NCBI GenBank assembly: GCA_013214355.1
Contig: JABSSL010000076.1
Span: 95,096-159,095, forward strand
Length of the DNA stretch: 64,000 bases
Reading direction: 5' to 3'
Source: Saprospiraceae bacterium
GTDB taxonomy: Bacteria; Bacteroidota; Bacteroidia; Chitinophagales; Saprospiraceae
Part shown: positions 9,111 to 18,046 of the stretch, piece by piece
Numbering within the stretch: position 1 is the stretch's first letter
Layout of the letters: every line of letters starts with the position of its first letter
Program-made: the position numbers and the translations under genes
The notes under the pieces: model-generated
What the model was told of the DNA's origin: nothing
Seen by the model: only the letters and a program-made list of their open reading frames with translations
Database searches by the model: none

Positions 9111-9143
9111 AAAACCGGTTAGTTCCTAGCCGGTTTTTTTTTT
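9111..9143 (+). terminator. Strong intrinsic terminator before rpe
   Basis: AAAACCGGTTAG (9111-9122) pairs with CTAGCCGGTTTT (9126-9137) around a 3-nt loop, followed by a run of T to 9143. It ends transcription from the RNA units. The rpe promoter box TACCTTTG (9143-9150) starts directly at its end. Confidence 0.85.
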
Positions 9144-9150
9144 ACCTTTG
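9143..9150 (+). promoter_or_regulatory. Candidate -7 box of rpe
   Basis: TACCTTTG matches TAnnTTTG exactly and lies 36 bp before the rpe ATG. A TTG at the usual upstream distance is not evident, because that DNA is the terminator stem. Confidence 0.4.
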
Positions 9151-9185
9151 CCCGAATTGATGCAAATATATTAATTTGTCGGCAA

Positions 9186-9863
9186 ATGAAAAAACATTTA
9201 GTTGCTCCATCCCTGCTCGCCGCTAACTTTTCCCGTTTAGAAGATGATATAAAGGTAGTCAATGAATCCAATGCGGATTGGTTTCACGTAGACATTATGG
9301 ATGGACACTTTGTTCCTAATATTTCCTTTGGGCCCATGATTGTGGAAGCCATCAAAAGCAAGGCAGAACGCCCTTTGGATGTGCATTTGATGATTAGTCA
9401 GCCAGAGCGCTATATAGAGCGTTTTCGTGACGCTGGTGCGGATGTGATTACCGTGCATTATGAGGCTTGCCCACATTTGCATCGTACCATACAGCAGATC
9501 AAAGAAACAGGAGCCAAGGCGGGAGTAGCTTTAAACCCACATACGCCAGTCCATTGGCTCCGAGATATTATAGAGGATCTGGATTTGGTGTTGATTATGT
9601 CTGTCAATCCCGGTTTTGGAGGGCAGAAGTTTATTTACAATTCCTTATTGAAGATTCGGGAAGTGAAAGATATGCTCGTTAGCCGTAATGCCAACGCCTT
9701 GATTGAAGTAGATGGAGGAGTGGGTTTGCAAAATGCTCAAAAGATATTGGAGGCAGGTGTAGATGTATTAGTGGCGGGAAGCAGCGTCTTTAAAGCAGAA
9801 AATCCCAGTCAGGCCATTCAGCAGTTAAAGGATATTGGGCACGAAGTAGGGAAGATGGTGTAG
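9186..9863 (+). CDS. rpe: Ribulose-phosphate 3-epimerase
   Basis: This 225-residue cytosolic TIM-barrel enzyme interconverts D-ribulose 5-phosphate and D-xylulose 5-phosphate in the pentose phosphate pathway. The start MKKHLVAPSLLAANF is typical of the family. Metal and catalytic residues are all visible: His34, Asp36 and Met38 in WFHVDIMDGHFVPN, His67 in DVHLMI, and Asp176 in IEVDGGV. The flexible loop MSVNPGFGGQKF is also present. Length is normal. The gene has its own promoter box after a terminator and is followed by a TonB receptor with a 133-bp gap, so it is probably monocistronic. Confidence 0.97.
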   Translation: MKKHLVAPSLLAANFSRLEDDIKVVNESNADWFHVDIMDGHFVPNISFGPMIVEAIKSKAERPLDVHLMISQPERYIERFRDAGADVITVHYEACPHLHRTIQQIKETGAKAGVALNPHTPVHWLRDIIEDLDLVLIMSVNPGFGGQKFIYNSLLKIREVKDMLVSRNANALIEVDGGVGLQNAQKILEAGVDVLVAGSSVFKAENPSQAIQQLKDIGHEVGKMV

Positions 9864-9996
9864 TGTTTTTCGCAGAATTGTATAATAGAAAACCATTTGG
9901 TGTTAAGGCCATTACCTTTTTGATAATACGAGAAATAGCTTTTCTTTCTTTACGTTCTTATCACTAGAAAGTCAACGCTTTTATAAATACGGATGG

Positions 9997-12525
9997 ATGA
10001 GATTTTGGACGAGTACCCTAGTATGTTTGCTATTTAGCCAATGGATATCTGCACAAAGTACCGCTACCATTAGTGGTACGGTAAAGGATGAAAACAATGC
10101 GCCGATCGAATTTGTGACGGTCTACCTGGACAGTACCAGTGTAGCCACAGAGACGGCTCAAAACGGGCGCTACAGCATTTCTATTCCGGCCAATCAGGCC
10201 CTTGTTTTAGTCTTCTCCCGTATCGGTTTTAAAGAAGCCCGGACCAATATCTCTCCTATGCCTGCTCGTAGTTCTCGCCAGGTTGATGTTACGCTGGTTT
10301 CCAGTAGCTCAGATATAGAAGTAGTGGTAAAAGAGAGTAAGATCCAGGATGCAGGGATTATCAGGGAAGGAGTGGAGCAGATCAAATTATTGCCATCAAC
10401 GACGGGGAACTTGGAAAGTGCCCTGCCGCATATTGCGTTGGGTACAAGTGGTGGAACAGGCGGTGAATTGAGTTCTCAGTACAATGTGCGTGGGGGGAAT
10501 TATGATGAGAACCTGGTATATGTAAATGATTTTGAGATTTATCGACCACAGCTGATCCGTGCTGGCCAACAAGAAGGACTTACTTTTCCCAATATCGATC
10601 TAATCCGTGATCTTTCCTTCTCTTCTGGTGGTTTTGCCGCTAAATACGGAGATAAATTATCCTCGGTACTGGATGTGAAATATAAACGCCCCGATAGCCT
10701 TCGAGCTTCCGTTGGCATGAGTTTTCTGGGAGGCTCCGCTCACATCGAAGGTAGTACCCGATTGGGAAATGACTCCTATCGGAAACTCCGTTACCTCGTT
10801 GGAGCCCGCTACAAGACGACGCAGTATCTATTGGGAACGCTAGATGTCAACGGAGAATACACCACGGACTTTTCGGACATCCAAGCTTATGTAACCTACG
10901 ATTTAAGCAGGGATCTACAGTTAGGTATTATGGGTAACATCAATCGTAGTGTCTATCGATTGATTCCCGAGGATCGAAGTACAGCTCAAGGCTTGATTAG
11001 CTTTGCGCTAGAACTGTTTTCCGTGTTTGAAGGGCAAGAAGTTGATGACTTTACCACCCAAATGGGCGGCGTTTCACTCACCTATATTCCAGACCGTGAT
11101 CGCAATCCCTACTACCTGAAACTGTTGGCTTCTCGTTTCCAAAGCGATGAAAATGAGCGTATCGACATCATTGGTGATTATAGCTTACGCCAAATTGAAT
11201 CTGACTTGGGCAGCAGCAACTTCGGGGAGGTATTGGCAGAATTAGGGACGGGTACGCAACACCAATACATCAGAAATTTTCTGGACATCCGTCTGACGAA
11301 TATCGAACATAAAGGTGGAATTGAATTGCAATTGGATCCTGATGACCCAGAAATTACGAGTAGCCACTTCATTCAGTACGGGGCGAAATATCAACGGGAA
11401 GAGATTGATGATTGGATCAATGAGTGGGAAAGATTAGACTCAGCAGGATACTCCTTGCCGTATAATGATCAGTCGGTTGAGATCTTTACGGTATTGAAAA
11501 CTCGTAATCAATTGAATTCCAATCGCTTTAATGGTTATCTACAGGAAACCTTTACTTGGCGTAAAGAGAGTGTGGCAGAACTGCAGTTTACTGCGGGTGT
11601 ACGAGCTTCTTATTGGGATCTCAACAAGGAATTTATCCTGGCCCCGCGCGGCCAATTTCTCTACAAACCACTAGGCGGTGACGGTGACGTTTCCTATCGC
11701 CTGGCCGGGGGCTTGTACTTTCAACCGCCTTTTTATAGAGAAATGCGCGGTTTTGATGGTATTGTTAATACCAACTTGCGATCACAAAAATCGGCACACA
11801 TCGTAGGTGGAATGACCTATGACTTCTATATGGGAAAACGCAACCCCAAGAAGTTTCGGTTTATCGCAGAGGCCTACTACAAATCTTTATGGGATATGGT
11901 GCCATACGAGGTGGAAAATGTGCGGATCCGATACTATGCCAATAATGATGCTAGTGGGTATGTGACGGGGATTGATTTTAGGCTCAATGGAGAATTTGTG
12001 CCAGATGCCGAATCTTGGATTAATCTGTCTTTCTTACGGGCTCGAGAACGACTCAATGGTGTACAACACCGAGGCTTTGTAAGTAACACCAGAGAATCCG
12101 TAGAGGTGGAAGATGTTTCTAGACCTACGGATCAATTCATGACGATGTCCATGTTCTTTCAGGATTACTTGCGAAAGAACAAAAACGTAAAAATGCATTT
12201 GAACTTCACTTTGGGAACTGGCCTGCCTTTCGGTATCCCAAATAACAACATAGACCTTCGCAACCCTTACCGCTATACGGCTTATCACCGGGTAGATATT
12301 GGTTTTTCAGTTCTTCTATGGGATCAAGAACGTAGAAATCGCCGCCCAAACCACTGGTTAAATTTCACGCGGAACACTTGGCTGAGTCTAGAAATATTTA
12401 ACCTCATGCAAGTACAAAATCAGGCGGGCAATACCTGGATCAAGACCATCCTGGAGCAACAGTATGCCATCCCTAATTTCTTGACTACGAGGCGAATCAA
12501 TTTACGTCTTAGAATGGATTTTTAG
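9997..12525 (+). CDS. TonB-dependent receptor, carboxypeptidase-regulatory N-domain
   Basis: This 842-residue outer-membrane receptor has a signal peptide (1-19, ending ISAQ), a CarboxypepD_reg-like beta domain (about 22-110, ATISGTVKDENNAPIEFVTV), a plug domain (about 120-230, with QYNVRGGNYDENLVYVND and FSSGGFAAKYGDKLSSVLD), and a long beta-barrel ending in the aromatic terminal strand RLRMDF. It should import a TonB-energised substrate, or assemble with a SusD-like lipoprotein. No susD gene follows, which places it with the non-Sus receptors. No sigma/anti-sigma pair is adjacent and no STN domain is present, so signalling through it is unlikely. The substrate cannot be predicted. Confidence 0.92.
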   Translation: MRFWTSTLVCLLFSQWISAQSTATISGTVKDENNAPIEFVTVYLDSTSVATETAQNGRYSISIPANQALVLVFSRIGFKEARTNISPMPARSSRQVDVTLVSSSSDIEVVVKESKIQDAGIIREGVEQIKLLPSTTGNLESALPHIALGTSGGTGGELSSQYNVRGGNYDENLVYVNDFEIYRPQLIRAGQQEGLTFPNIDLIRDLSFSSGGFAAKYGDKLSSVLDVKYKRPDSLRASVGMSFLGGSAHIEGSTRLGNDSYRKLRYLVGARYKTTQYLLGTLDVNGEYTTDFSDIQAYVTYDLSRDLQLGIMGNINRSVYRLIPEDRSTAQGLISFALELFSVFEGQEVDDFTTQMGGVSLTYIPDRDRNPYYLKLLASRFQSDENERIDIIGDYSLRQIESDLGSSNFGEVLAELGTGTQHQYIRNFLDIRLTNIEHKGGIELQLDPDDPEITSSHFIQYGAKYQREEIDDWINEWERLDSAGYSLPYNDQSVEIFTVLKTRNQLNSNRFNGYLQETFTWRKESVAELQFTAGVRASYWDLNKEFILAPRGQFLYKPLGGDGDVSYRLAGGLYFQPPFYREMRGFDGIVNTNLRSQKSAHIVGGMTYDFYMGKRNPKKFRFIAEAYYKSLWDMVPYEVENVRIRYYANNDASGYVTGIDFRLNGEFVPDAESWINLSFLRARERLNGVQHRGFVSNTRESVEVEDVSRPTDQFMTMSMFFQDYLRKNKNVKMHLNFTLGTGLPFGIPNNNIDLRNPYRYTAYHRVDIGFSVLLWDQERRNRRPNHWLNFTRNTWLSLEIFNLMQVQNQAGNTWIKTILEQQYAIPNFLTTRRINLRLRMDF

Positions 12526-12624
12526 AGGGATTTGTCTGAACTTAGGGTATGCTTAGGCATCTGTAGAGAATGCTACAAATATCTTCATTACATTTATAGG
12601 CGGAGGCAAACTAAACGCTAGATA

Positions 12625-12774
12625 ATGACTACTGATCGCAAATCTGGTAGATGGACCTGGTTGTGGATCCTGCTTCTTTTGTTTGTAGCTTTCACAGCAT
12701 TGCTATCCTCTTTCGGGATTCATCTTTTTGAGAAAACGGAGCAGGTGGAGATTATTGACGATCCTCATCGATAA
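12625..12774 (+). CDS. 49-residue single-pass membrane protein
   Basis: ATG at 12625 opens a 49-codon frame: a short basic N-terminus (MTTDRKSGR), one hydrophobic helix (about 10-35, rich in Trp and Leu) and an acidic C-terminus (EKTEQVEIIDDPHR). The charge pattern (positive inside, negative tail outside) suits a small inner-membrane protein. It lies 99 bp after the TonB receptor and 154 bp before another small membrane-protein gene on the same strand. No family is recognised. Confidence 0.5.
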   Translation: MTTDRKSGRWTWLWILLLLFVAFTALLSSFGIHLFEKTEQVEIIDDPHR

Positions 12775-12928
12775 GCGTAATAGGGGCTTCCCGTCTTTAT
12801 TACATCCTTATAGTAATGACCTTAGTGGAGTTAGTGTACTGGCCTTGCGCAAGTTGCTCTAGCAGCCTTTTGCCTGTTTTTGGAATAGGACTTCTCATCG
12901 TAAGTAAAGAACCATAAAATACAGTATT

Positions 12929-13324
12929 ATGAAAAAACTAGTTGGTTTACTCTTTTGCAGTGCTTTTCTATTGCTTCTGCCCACAGAAAGTGAAGCTTTT
13001 TTCGTACATCCCGTAAAGGAGGCCGTAGAAATAGACGCAAAAACTCAGAAGAAATTGGATAAAGCTAAGCGGAAGGAGGCCAAAATGGAGAAGCGGATGG
13101 AAAAGCTAGAGAAGAAACTCGAAAAAAAGGGAATGAAGGTCAAGCGGGAAGTATGGGATGATACTCGCTTTCGGTATGGAGTCCTGCTATTAGGAGCAGC
13201 CATTGTACTCGGTATTCTATCTGCTCTTTTGGCGGGGGTAGGAGTGATCAATTTTATAGCTGGAATTTTCGCCCTGGGTGGAATCATCCTAATGATCTGG
13301 TCCCTAATAGAGTATTACGGGTAG
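12929..13324 (+). CDS. Small membrane protein with signal peptide and Lys/Glu coiled coil
   Basis: This 131-residue protein has a signal peptide (1-23, MKKLVGLLFCSAFLLLLPTE), a short segment, a highly charged Lys/Glu/Met-rich helix (about 40-72, probably a coiled coil) and two closely spaced membrane helices (about 83-103 and 107-127). Similar small proteins with an N-terminal signal and a C-terminal helical hairpin are frequent in Bacteroidota and mostly unnamed. A good terminator follows 23 bp after the stop. Confidence 0.7.
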   Translation: MKKLVGLLFCSAFLLLLPTESEAFFVHPVKEAVEIDAKTQKKLDKAKRKEAKMEKRMEKLEKKLEKKGMKVKREVWDDTRFRYGVLLLGAAIVLGILSALLAGVGVINFIAGIFALGGIILMIWSLIEYYG

Positions 13325-13346
13325 CTCTGTTACGGTAGACAAATAA

Positions 13347-13399
13347 AAAGCGCCTGTCGAAGCTATTGGATCTCAAAGATCAGCTTTGGCAGGCGCTTT
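13347..13399. terminator. Bidirectional terminator
   Basis: AAAGCGCCTG (13347-13356) pairs with CAGGCGCTTT (13390-13399), with AAGCT/AGCTT inside. It lies between convergent genes. Confidence 0.75.
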
Positions 13400-13425
13400 C
13401 TGTATATATGCATCGTTGAGGCTGT

Positions 13426-13806
13426 CTAGCCTCCAGTTTCTTTCTTCAAAGCATCCAATTGTGTGGCCCAAAGTTGTTTCTGGTCATCAATTTCATCATC
13501 ATCACAAAAATCGGTCACCAACAAGATGGTTTCTCCCGTTACCGGAGATTTCTCAATCTTAAACTCTAAATACTCTTCCTCATCATCGGCATCCTCCCAC
13601 TTAAAGCGGATCAACTCATCCTCAATGTCTTCCACCAACTCAGCTACTTCTTCGCTACCTTCCCAAACAAAGGTGAAAGTATTGTCTTGGATGTCAACTT
13701 CATCACAAAACCAACGAATTAGGCGGGATGGCGTAGTAAAGAACTGATATAAGATGGACGGGGATGCCCGAAAGATGAATTCTAAGCTAAATTTTACTCT
13801 TTCCAT
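13426..13806 (-). CDS. START-like (SRPBCC) domain protein
   Basis: This 126-residue cytosolic protein begins MERVKFSLEFIFRASPSILY, the standard opening of small START-like/AHSA1-type proteins found across Bacteroidota. The conserved FTTPSRLIRWFCDEV and FKWEDADDEEEYLEFKIE segments fit the helix-grip fold, which encloses a hydrophobic ligand pocket. It is notably acidic in the middle. The ligand is unknown. It is convergent with the small membrane-protein gene and divergent from rpoD, with 514 bp between. Confidence 0.8.
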   Translation of the reverse strand: MERVKFSLEFIFRASPSILYQFFTTPSRLIRWFCDEVDIQDNTFTFVWEGSEEVAELVEDIEDELIRFKWEDADDEEEYLEFKIEKSPVTGETILLVTDFCDDDEIDDQKQLWATQLDALKKETGG

Positions 13807-14320
13807 AATGGAATTTGTTATTCAAGATGACTTCAGTGGTGAGTGGATCAAAAGTTTTGTTTACTCGTGATTACTGAAGTGAATTTCCTTCAAAAGGACT
13901 ATATATCAGCAATTTAGGAGTCGTCCCCACAATAAAAAGGAAAAAAATGATTTTTCCAAATTAATTTTTGTGGAAAGGGATCAGCACCTGTGAGGGATAT
14001 TGCAATCGCAGATTTAAGGTGATGAAGTGCGAACACAGAACTTTTCATATATCTGGATTGTTAGTGTTTTCTGTGTCGTCTAAGACTTGACTGGCATGTT
14101 AATTTAGCGTAACTTTGCGACCGGAAAACTTTGAACAAACCCATACATTTGCGTTAATGTTGACAAGTAAAACAAAAACTAATTTGGAATCCCATTTCTT
14201 TTATTAGAAAGGTTCCAAGTTAAAATACCTATCCCAACTCTTTCCATTAGCAATTGCCAGAAAACCAGAAACGACACCAGACAATATAAGTTAACAAAAA
14301 ATTATAAAGCACATTAATAG
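13807..14320. other. Divergent intergenic region upstream of the primary sigma factor
   Basis: This 514-bp region has no coding frame of substance. It holds the candidate sigma-factor promoter at 14087-14117. A second TAnnTTTG box, TACATTTG at 14144-14151, lacks a properly spaced upstream TTG. The 5' leader of the sigma-factor mRNA would be about 200 nt, long enough for regulation, but no known riboswitch is recognised. Confidence 0.5.
14087..14117 (+). promoter_or_regulatory. Bacteroidota-type promoter of the primary sigma gene
   Basis: TTG (14087-14089), a 20-bp spacer and TAACTTTG (14110-14117) match the TTG-N19-21-TAnnTTTG consensus exactly. The start of transcription is expected near 14124. 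Confidence 0.7.
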
Positions 14321-15190
14321 ATGAGACAGCTTAAGATCACGAAGTCTATTACGAATAGAGAGAGCCAATCACTTGAGAAGTATCTACAGGAAATCGGGAA
14401 AGTGGACCTTTTGACGCCAGAGGAGGAAGTGGAACTCGCCAAACGAATCAAACAAGGTGATCAAGCTGCCCTAGAAAAGTTGACTAAAGCCAATTTGCGT
14501 TTCGTAGTATCAGTGGCTAAGCAATATCAAAATCAAGGACTTTCTTTAAGTGATTTGATCAATGAAGGAAACCTAGGTTTGATTAAGGCCGCACAGCGTT
14601 TTGATGAAACTAGAGGATTTAAGTTTATTTCTTACGCGGTATGGTGGATTCGTCAATCAATTTTGCAAGCCCTAGCTGAGCAATCGCGTATTGTTCGCTT
14701 GCCTTTGAACAAGGTCGGATCTCTTAATAAGATTAACAAAGCCTTTTCTGAGCTAGAGCAAGAATACGAACGTGAGCCATCTCCGGAAGAATTGGCAGAA
14801 ATGTTGGATATCCCTACCGAAGAGGTAGAAACAACTTTAGGTGTAGCAGCCCGTCACGTATCCATGGATGCCCCCTTTGTTGAAGGAGAAGACAACTCAT
14901 TGCTGGACGTTCTAGAGAACAATGCAACGCCAGAAACTGACCAAGCACTTGAGTATAATGAATCGCTGCGCCGTGAAATTGAGCGTTCCTTAGCTACTTT
15001 GACGGATCGTCAATGCGATGTCATCAAGTTGTATTTTGGAATTGGCGTAGAGCATCCGATGTCTCTGGAGGATATTGGAGAGAAATTCGGTTTGACTAGA
15101 GAAAGAGTACGTCAAATCAAAGATAAAGCCATTAATAAGCTAAGAAGTGCTAACCGAAGCAAATTGCTGAAGAACTATCTAGGTGCATAG
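14321..15190 (+). CDS. rpoD: Primary RNA polymerase sigma factor (sigma-70, RpoD/SigA type)
   Basis: This 289-residue sigma factor has region 1.2 (about 16-50), region 2 (about 55-125, with [20 protein letters not shown] and [17 protein letters not shown]), region 3 (about 130-210) and region 4 (about 225-285, with [20 protein letters not shown]). It lacks region 1.1 and the non-conserved insert, as is normal for the Bacteroidota housekeeping factor that reads TTG/TAnnTTTG promoters. [14 protein letters not shown] is the standard N-terminus in this phylum. The gene is monocistronic with its own promoter and a long, strong terminator. Confidence 0.96.
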   Translation: MRQLKITKSITNRESQSLEKYLQEIGKVDLLTPEEEVELAKRIKQGDQAALEKLTKANLRFVVSVAKQYQNQGLSLSDLINEGNLGLIKAAQRFDETRGFKFISYAVWWIRQSILQALAEQSRIVRLPLNKVGSLNKINKAFSELEQEYEREPSPEELAEMLDIPTEEVETTLGVAARHVSMDAPFVEGEDNSLLDVLENNATPETDQALEYNESLRREIERSLATLTDRQCDVIKLYFGIGVEHPMSLEDIGEKFGLTRERVRQIKDKAINKLRSANRSKLLKNYLGA

Positions 15191-15210
15191 TTTTAGTACA
15201 AGAATCTTAT

Positions 15211-15256
15211 ATAAGAAATCCCGAATTTTGCTTTGTTGAAATTCGGGATTTCTTAT
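15211..15256 (+). terminator. Terminator of the sigma-factor gene
   Basis: ATAAGAAATCCCGAAT (15211-15226) pairs with ATTCGGGATTTCTTAT (15241-15256), a perfect 16-bp stem that extends at least two more pairs inside. Confidence 0.85.
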
Positions 15257-15323
15257 TAATAGCGAACGAGCCTTCCTTTTGCGCCGCCAAAATTCCTATC
15301 TCCTGATTTTTTACTAAAAGAAA

Positions 15324-15345
15324 AATTAGTGGAAAACCACTAATT
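15324..15345. promoter_or_regulatory. Perfect inverted repeat upstream of the kinase operon
   Basis: AATTAGTGG (15324-15332), AAAA, CCACTAATT (15337-15345) form a 9-bp perfect inverted repeat. It lies 20 bp before a TATTTTTG box (15365-15372) that precedes the histidine kinase gene. It could be an operator for the operon or a small hairpin; there is no T-run to make it a terminator. Confidence 0.45.
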
Positions 15346-15412
15346 AGGGCCCAGAGAATATCCTTATTTTTGGAGGGACAGCAAGTTACCTACATCAGAA
15401 AGGCCCGCGCTA

Positions 15413-17383
15413 ATGCACAAAATAGTTTTAGCCCTAAATATCCTAATTCTTTGGATTAGCCTCAATGGCCAAACTGATATCCCCGGGACTGTATCTACCT
15501 TTACCAAAGATTCTATTCAAGCTGATTTCCTACTCCAAGATGCTTACCGCCTACTGGATAGCATGCGGGTCGATTCGGCCATGAATTTCTTCGAAACAGC
15601 GCTACAACTGGCCAATGAACATCAGAACAATGTTTTGGAAGCCAGGGCATTGAACGGCATTGGTTATGTGCACAGTATTTATCTCTCTCGATTTGATACG
15701 GCACAGGTCCATATGCGCAAAGCCTACCAGTTATTTGTAGAGGAGGAGCAGCCGATTCTGGCAGCTCGCTGCCTGTTTGATCTTTGTGATGTTTTGCGAA
15801 GTGTCGGTCAACATAAAGAGGCTACGGAGGTGCTGATCGAATCTGCCCGAATTAACGAAGCAGAGGGCTTGGACTCGATCAATGCTGGAGTGTATTATAA
15901 AATGGCAGGGGTATTTGCCGAACTTGGTAATCCAGAACAGCACGATCGGTATCTGGATACGGCCATGAGGATCGCTACTAAATATCAGGATCTATTACTA
16001 TTAGCTATCTGCAATATGTCTCTTGGGCTAAATGCCGAAAAACGTGGACAATTGGATTCTGCTCGCTATTTCAGTCAGCTGGCACTCGAAATTGGACTGC
16101 AGCGGAAGGATCCGATTACGATTGGATATGCTTACGAAAACCTAGGGTCAGTAGAAGCTACCTTTGGTAATTTTGTGTTGGCAAAGGAGTACTACCAAAA
16201 AATGTTGCAGGTCCAAAATATCCCACCCTTTGACCGAGCCCAATTTTCTTTCTTTTATGGAGATTTTCTTTTGCAGTACAATAGATTTAATGAGGCAAAA
16301 GAGTATTTAGGTCAAGCATTGGAGTCGGCCAAAAATATGGAAGCAAAGCCACTCCAAACATTAGTTATGAAGCAGCTACTACAGCTGTATGAAAAGTTAG
16401 GAGAATATGAAAATGCCTATCGAATGTCTAATCAATACCAGCATTTGAAGGACGAGATTCGTAGTATGAAGCTCCGAATAGAAGTAGAAGAACTCAATCT
16501 CAAATACGAAACTGAAAAAAAAGAAAAGGCTATCCTAGCCCTCCAAGCACAAAATGCAGAACAACAGTTTTTTCTCCTCCAATCAAGTGCAAAAGCGCGT
16601 CAACGGTTTTGGTGGGCATTGACCACTACACTATGTTTACTTATTCTAGGTGGCGGCTTTTATTTATTTTTTAGGAATAGTCAGCAGCAACAGAAGTTAG
16701 TGGAGAAGGAGGCTAATCTTCAGGAACAGCGCCTGCATCAGTTACAGCAAGAACAAAAGAACCTGAGCTTGCGCGCTATGCTTAAGGGGGAAGAGCAGGA
16801 GAGATCGCGGGTGGCGCGGGAATTACACGATGGCATCGGAATCATTCTATCTGCACTCAAAATGAAGCTAGAGAAAATTGCTAAGGCATCCAAGGGGGAT
16901 GCTAGCCCTAGTAAGTTAGTAGACAAAGCTAGTGCTGAATTACGACGTATTGCTCAAAATATGATGCCAGAAACTTTGGCCAAATTTGGCCTTATAACCG
17001 CGATCGAGGATTTATGTGATGAAATCAATTTCAGCAAAAACTTGAAGGTCACCTTTGAGCATTATAACCTAGCCTTACCCTTAACTGAAAAAAACGTAGC
17101 CTTACAAGTGTACCGAATCATTCAGGAACTATTGAATAACGTCATTAGACATGCGGAGGCTACCGAAGCATTTGTACAAATCATTCAAAGTGACAGATTA
17201 TTATTGTTGTCAGTCGAGGACAATGGCAGAGGATTTGACCCATCTGATCAACTGCAATCAGGGCATGGCCTCAAAAATATTAATACTCGCATCAACTACC
17301 TGAATGGGAAGTTATCCATTGATTCGGTACAGAATCAAGGTACGACCACTTCCGTTGAGATACAATTAAACTTACAGACGTGA
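15413..17383 (+). CDS. TPR-containing sensor histidine kinase (HisKA_3 type)
   Basis: This 656-residue kinase has a signal peptide (1-20, ending LNGQ), a periplasmic TPR array (about 30-350), a coiled segment, one membrane helix (about 398-418), a HisKA_3 dimerisation domain with ERSRVARELHDGIG (phosphoacceptor His472), and an ATPase domain with ELLNNVIRHAEA (N box), VEDNGRGFDP (G1) and GHGLKNINTR (G2). It belongs to the NarX/DegS-like class of two-component kinases with a TPR sensor that is widespread in Bacteroidota. The stop overlaps the GTG start of the response regulator by four bases, so the two are translationally coupled partners. The signal sensed is unknown. Confidence 0.93.
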   Translation: MHKIVLALNILILWISLNGQTDIPGTVSTFTKDSIQADFLLQDAYRLLDSMRVDSAMNFFETALQLANEHQNNVLEARALNGIGYVHSIYLSRFDTAQVHMRKAYQLFVEEEQPILAARCLFDLCDVLRSVGQHKEATEVLIESARINEAEGLDSINAGVYYKMAGVFAELGNPEQHDRYLDTAMRIATKYQDLLLLAICNMSLGLNAEKRGQLDSARYFSQLALEIGLQRKDPITIGYAYENLGSVEATFGNFVLAKEYYQKMLQVQNIPPFDRAQFSFFYGDFLLQYNRFNEAKEYLGQALESAKNMEAKPLQTLVMKQLLQLYEKLGEYENAYRMSNQYQHLKDEIRSMKLRIEVEELNLKYETEKKEKAILALQAQNAEQQFFLLQSSAKARQRFWWALTTTLCLLILGGGFYLFFRNSQQQQKLVEKEANLQEQRLHQLQQEQKNLSLRAMLKGEEQERSRVARELHDGIGIILSALKMKLEKIAKASKGDASPSKLVDKASAELRRIAQNMMPETLAKFGLITAIEDLCDEINFSKNLKVTFEHYNLALPLTEKNVALQVYRIIQELLNNVIRHAEATEAFVQIIQSDRLLLLSVEDNGRGFDPSDQLQSGHGLKNINTRINYLNGKLSIDSVQNQGTTTSVEIQLNLQT

Positions 17384-18015
17384 TAAAGCTTTTTTTGATT
17401 GACGATCATCCTATAGTAGTCACAGGAATCCAAAATGCTATTCAGGAAGAAGAGGATATCAAAGTCGTGGGTACCGCTTTAACTGCCACTGATGCCATCA
17501 GGCAATTGGGTGAGCTAACCATAGATCTGGTTATACTGGATATTGCCTTACCTGATATGGATGGGGTAGAATTGTGTAAACATATTCACAAAAACTTTCC
17601 AGGTTTGAAGATAATGGTACTAACTACCTATGGTCAGGTCAGTTTTGTAACAGCTATGTTACGCAGTGGGGCGATGGGATATCTGTATAAGAATACTTCT
17701 GAGTCAGAACTGGTCCTGGCCATCAGGAAAGTATATGAAGGAGGGAGGTATTTATCAGAAGAGGTCAATCAAAAATTGATTGCTAAGGCGTCCCGAACTT
17801 TGCCGAAGCGGGAAAATTTCATCCCTCGTTTAACACGTCGTGAAAAAGAAATTCTAGATCTGATTGTGGCAGAGCATACCACACAAGAAATCGCAGCAAA
17901 GTTATTCTTGGCACCGAGTACCATTGAGACACACCGAGTGAGTTTATGTGCTAAATTAGGAGCAAGAAACTTGGCAGGCCTAGTAAAAAATGCGATCAAA
18001 TTAGGGTTGGTCTAG
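17380..18015 (+). CDS. NarL/FixJ-type response regulator
   Basis: This 211-residue regulator has a receiver domain (1-120; acidic pocket Asp8-Asp9, phosphoacceptor Asp54 in VILDIALPD, Lys104 in YLYKNTSE) and a LuxR-type helix-turn-helix (about 148-205, LTRREKEILDLIVAEHTTQE and STIETHR). The start is GTG at 17380, giving a 4-bp GTGA overlap with the kinase stop. It should bind DNA as a dimer once phosphorylated by the neighbouring kinase. The target genes are unknown. Confidence 0.94.
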   Translation: MIKLFLIDDHPIVVTGIQNAIQEEEDIKVVGTALTATDAIRQLGELTIDLVILDIALPDMDGVELCKHIHKNFPGLKIMVLTTYGQVSFVTAMLRSGAMGYLYKNTSESELVLAIRKVYEGGRYLSEEVNQKLIAKASRTLPKRENFIPRLTRREKEILDLIVAEHTTQEIAAKLFLAPSTIETHRVSLCAKLGARNLAGLVKNAIKLGLV

Positions 18016-18046
18016 TGTCAGTTATCTACTTGGGTTAAAGTAAGTT

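Noticed and set aside
14144..14151. Second TAnnTTTG box before the sigma-factor gene
   Set aside because: No upstream TTG at the correct distance; the pair at 14087-14117 is a full match.
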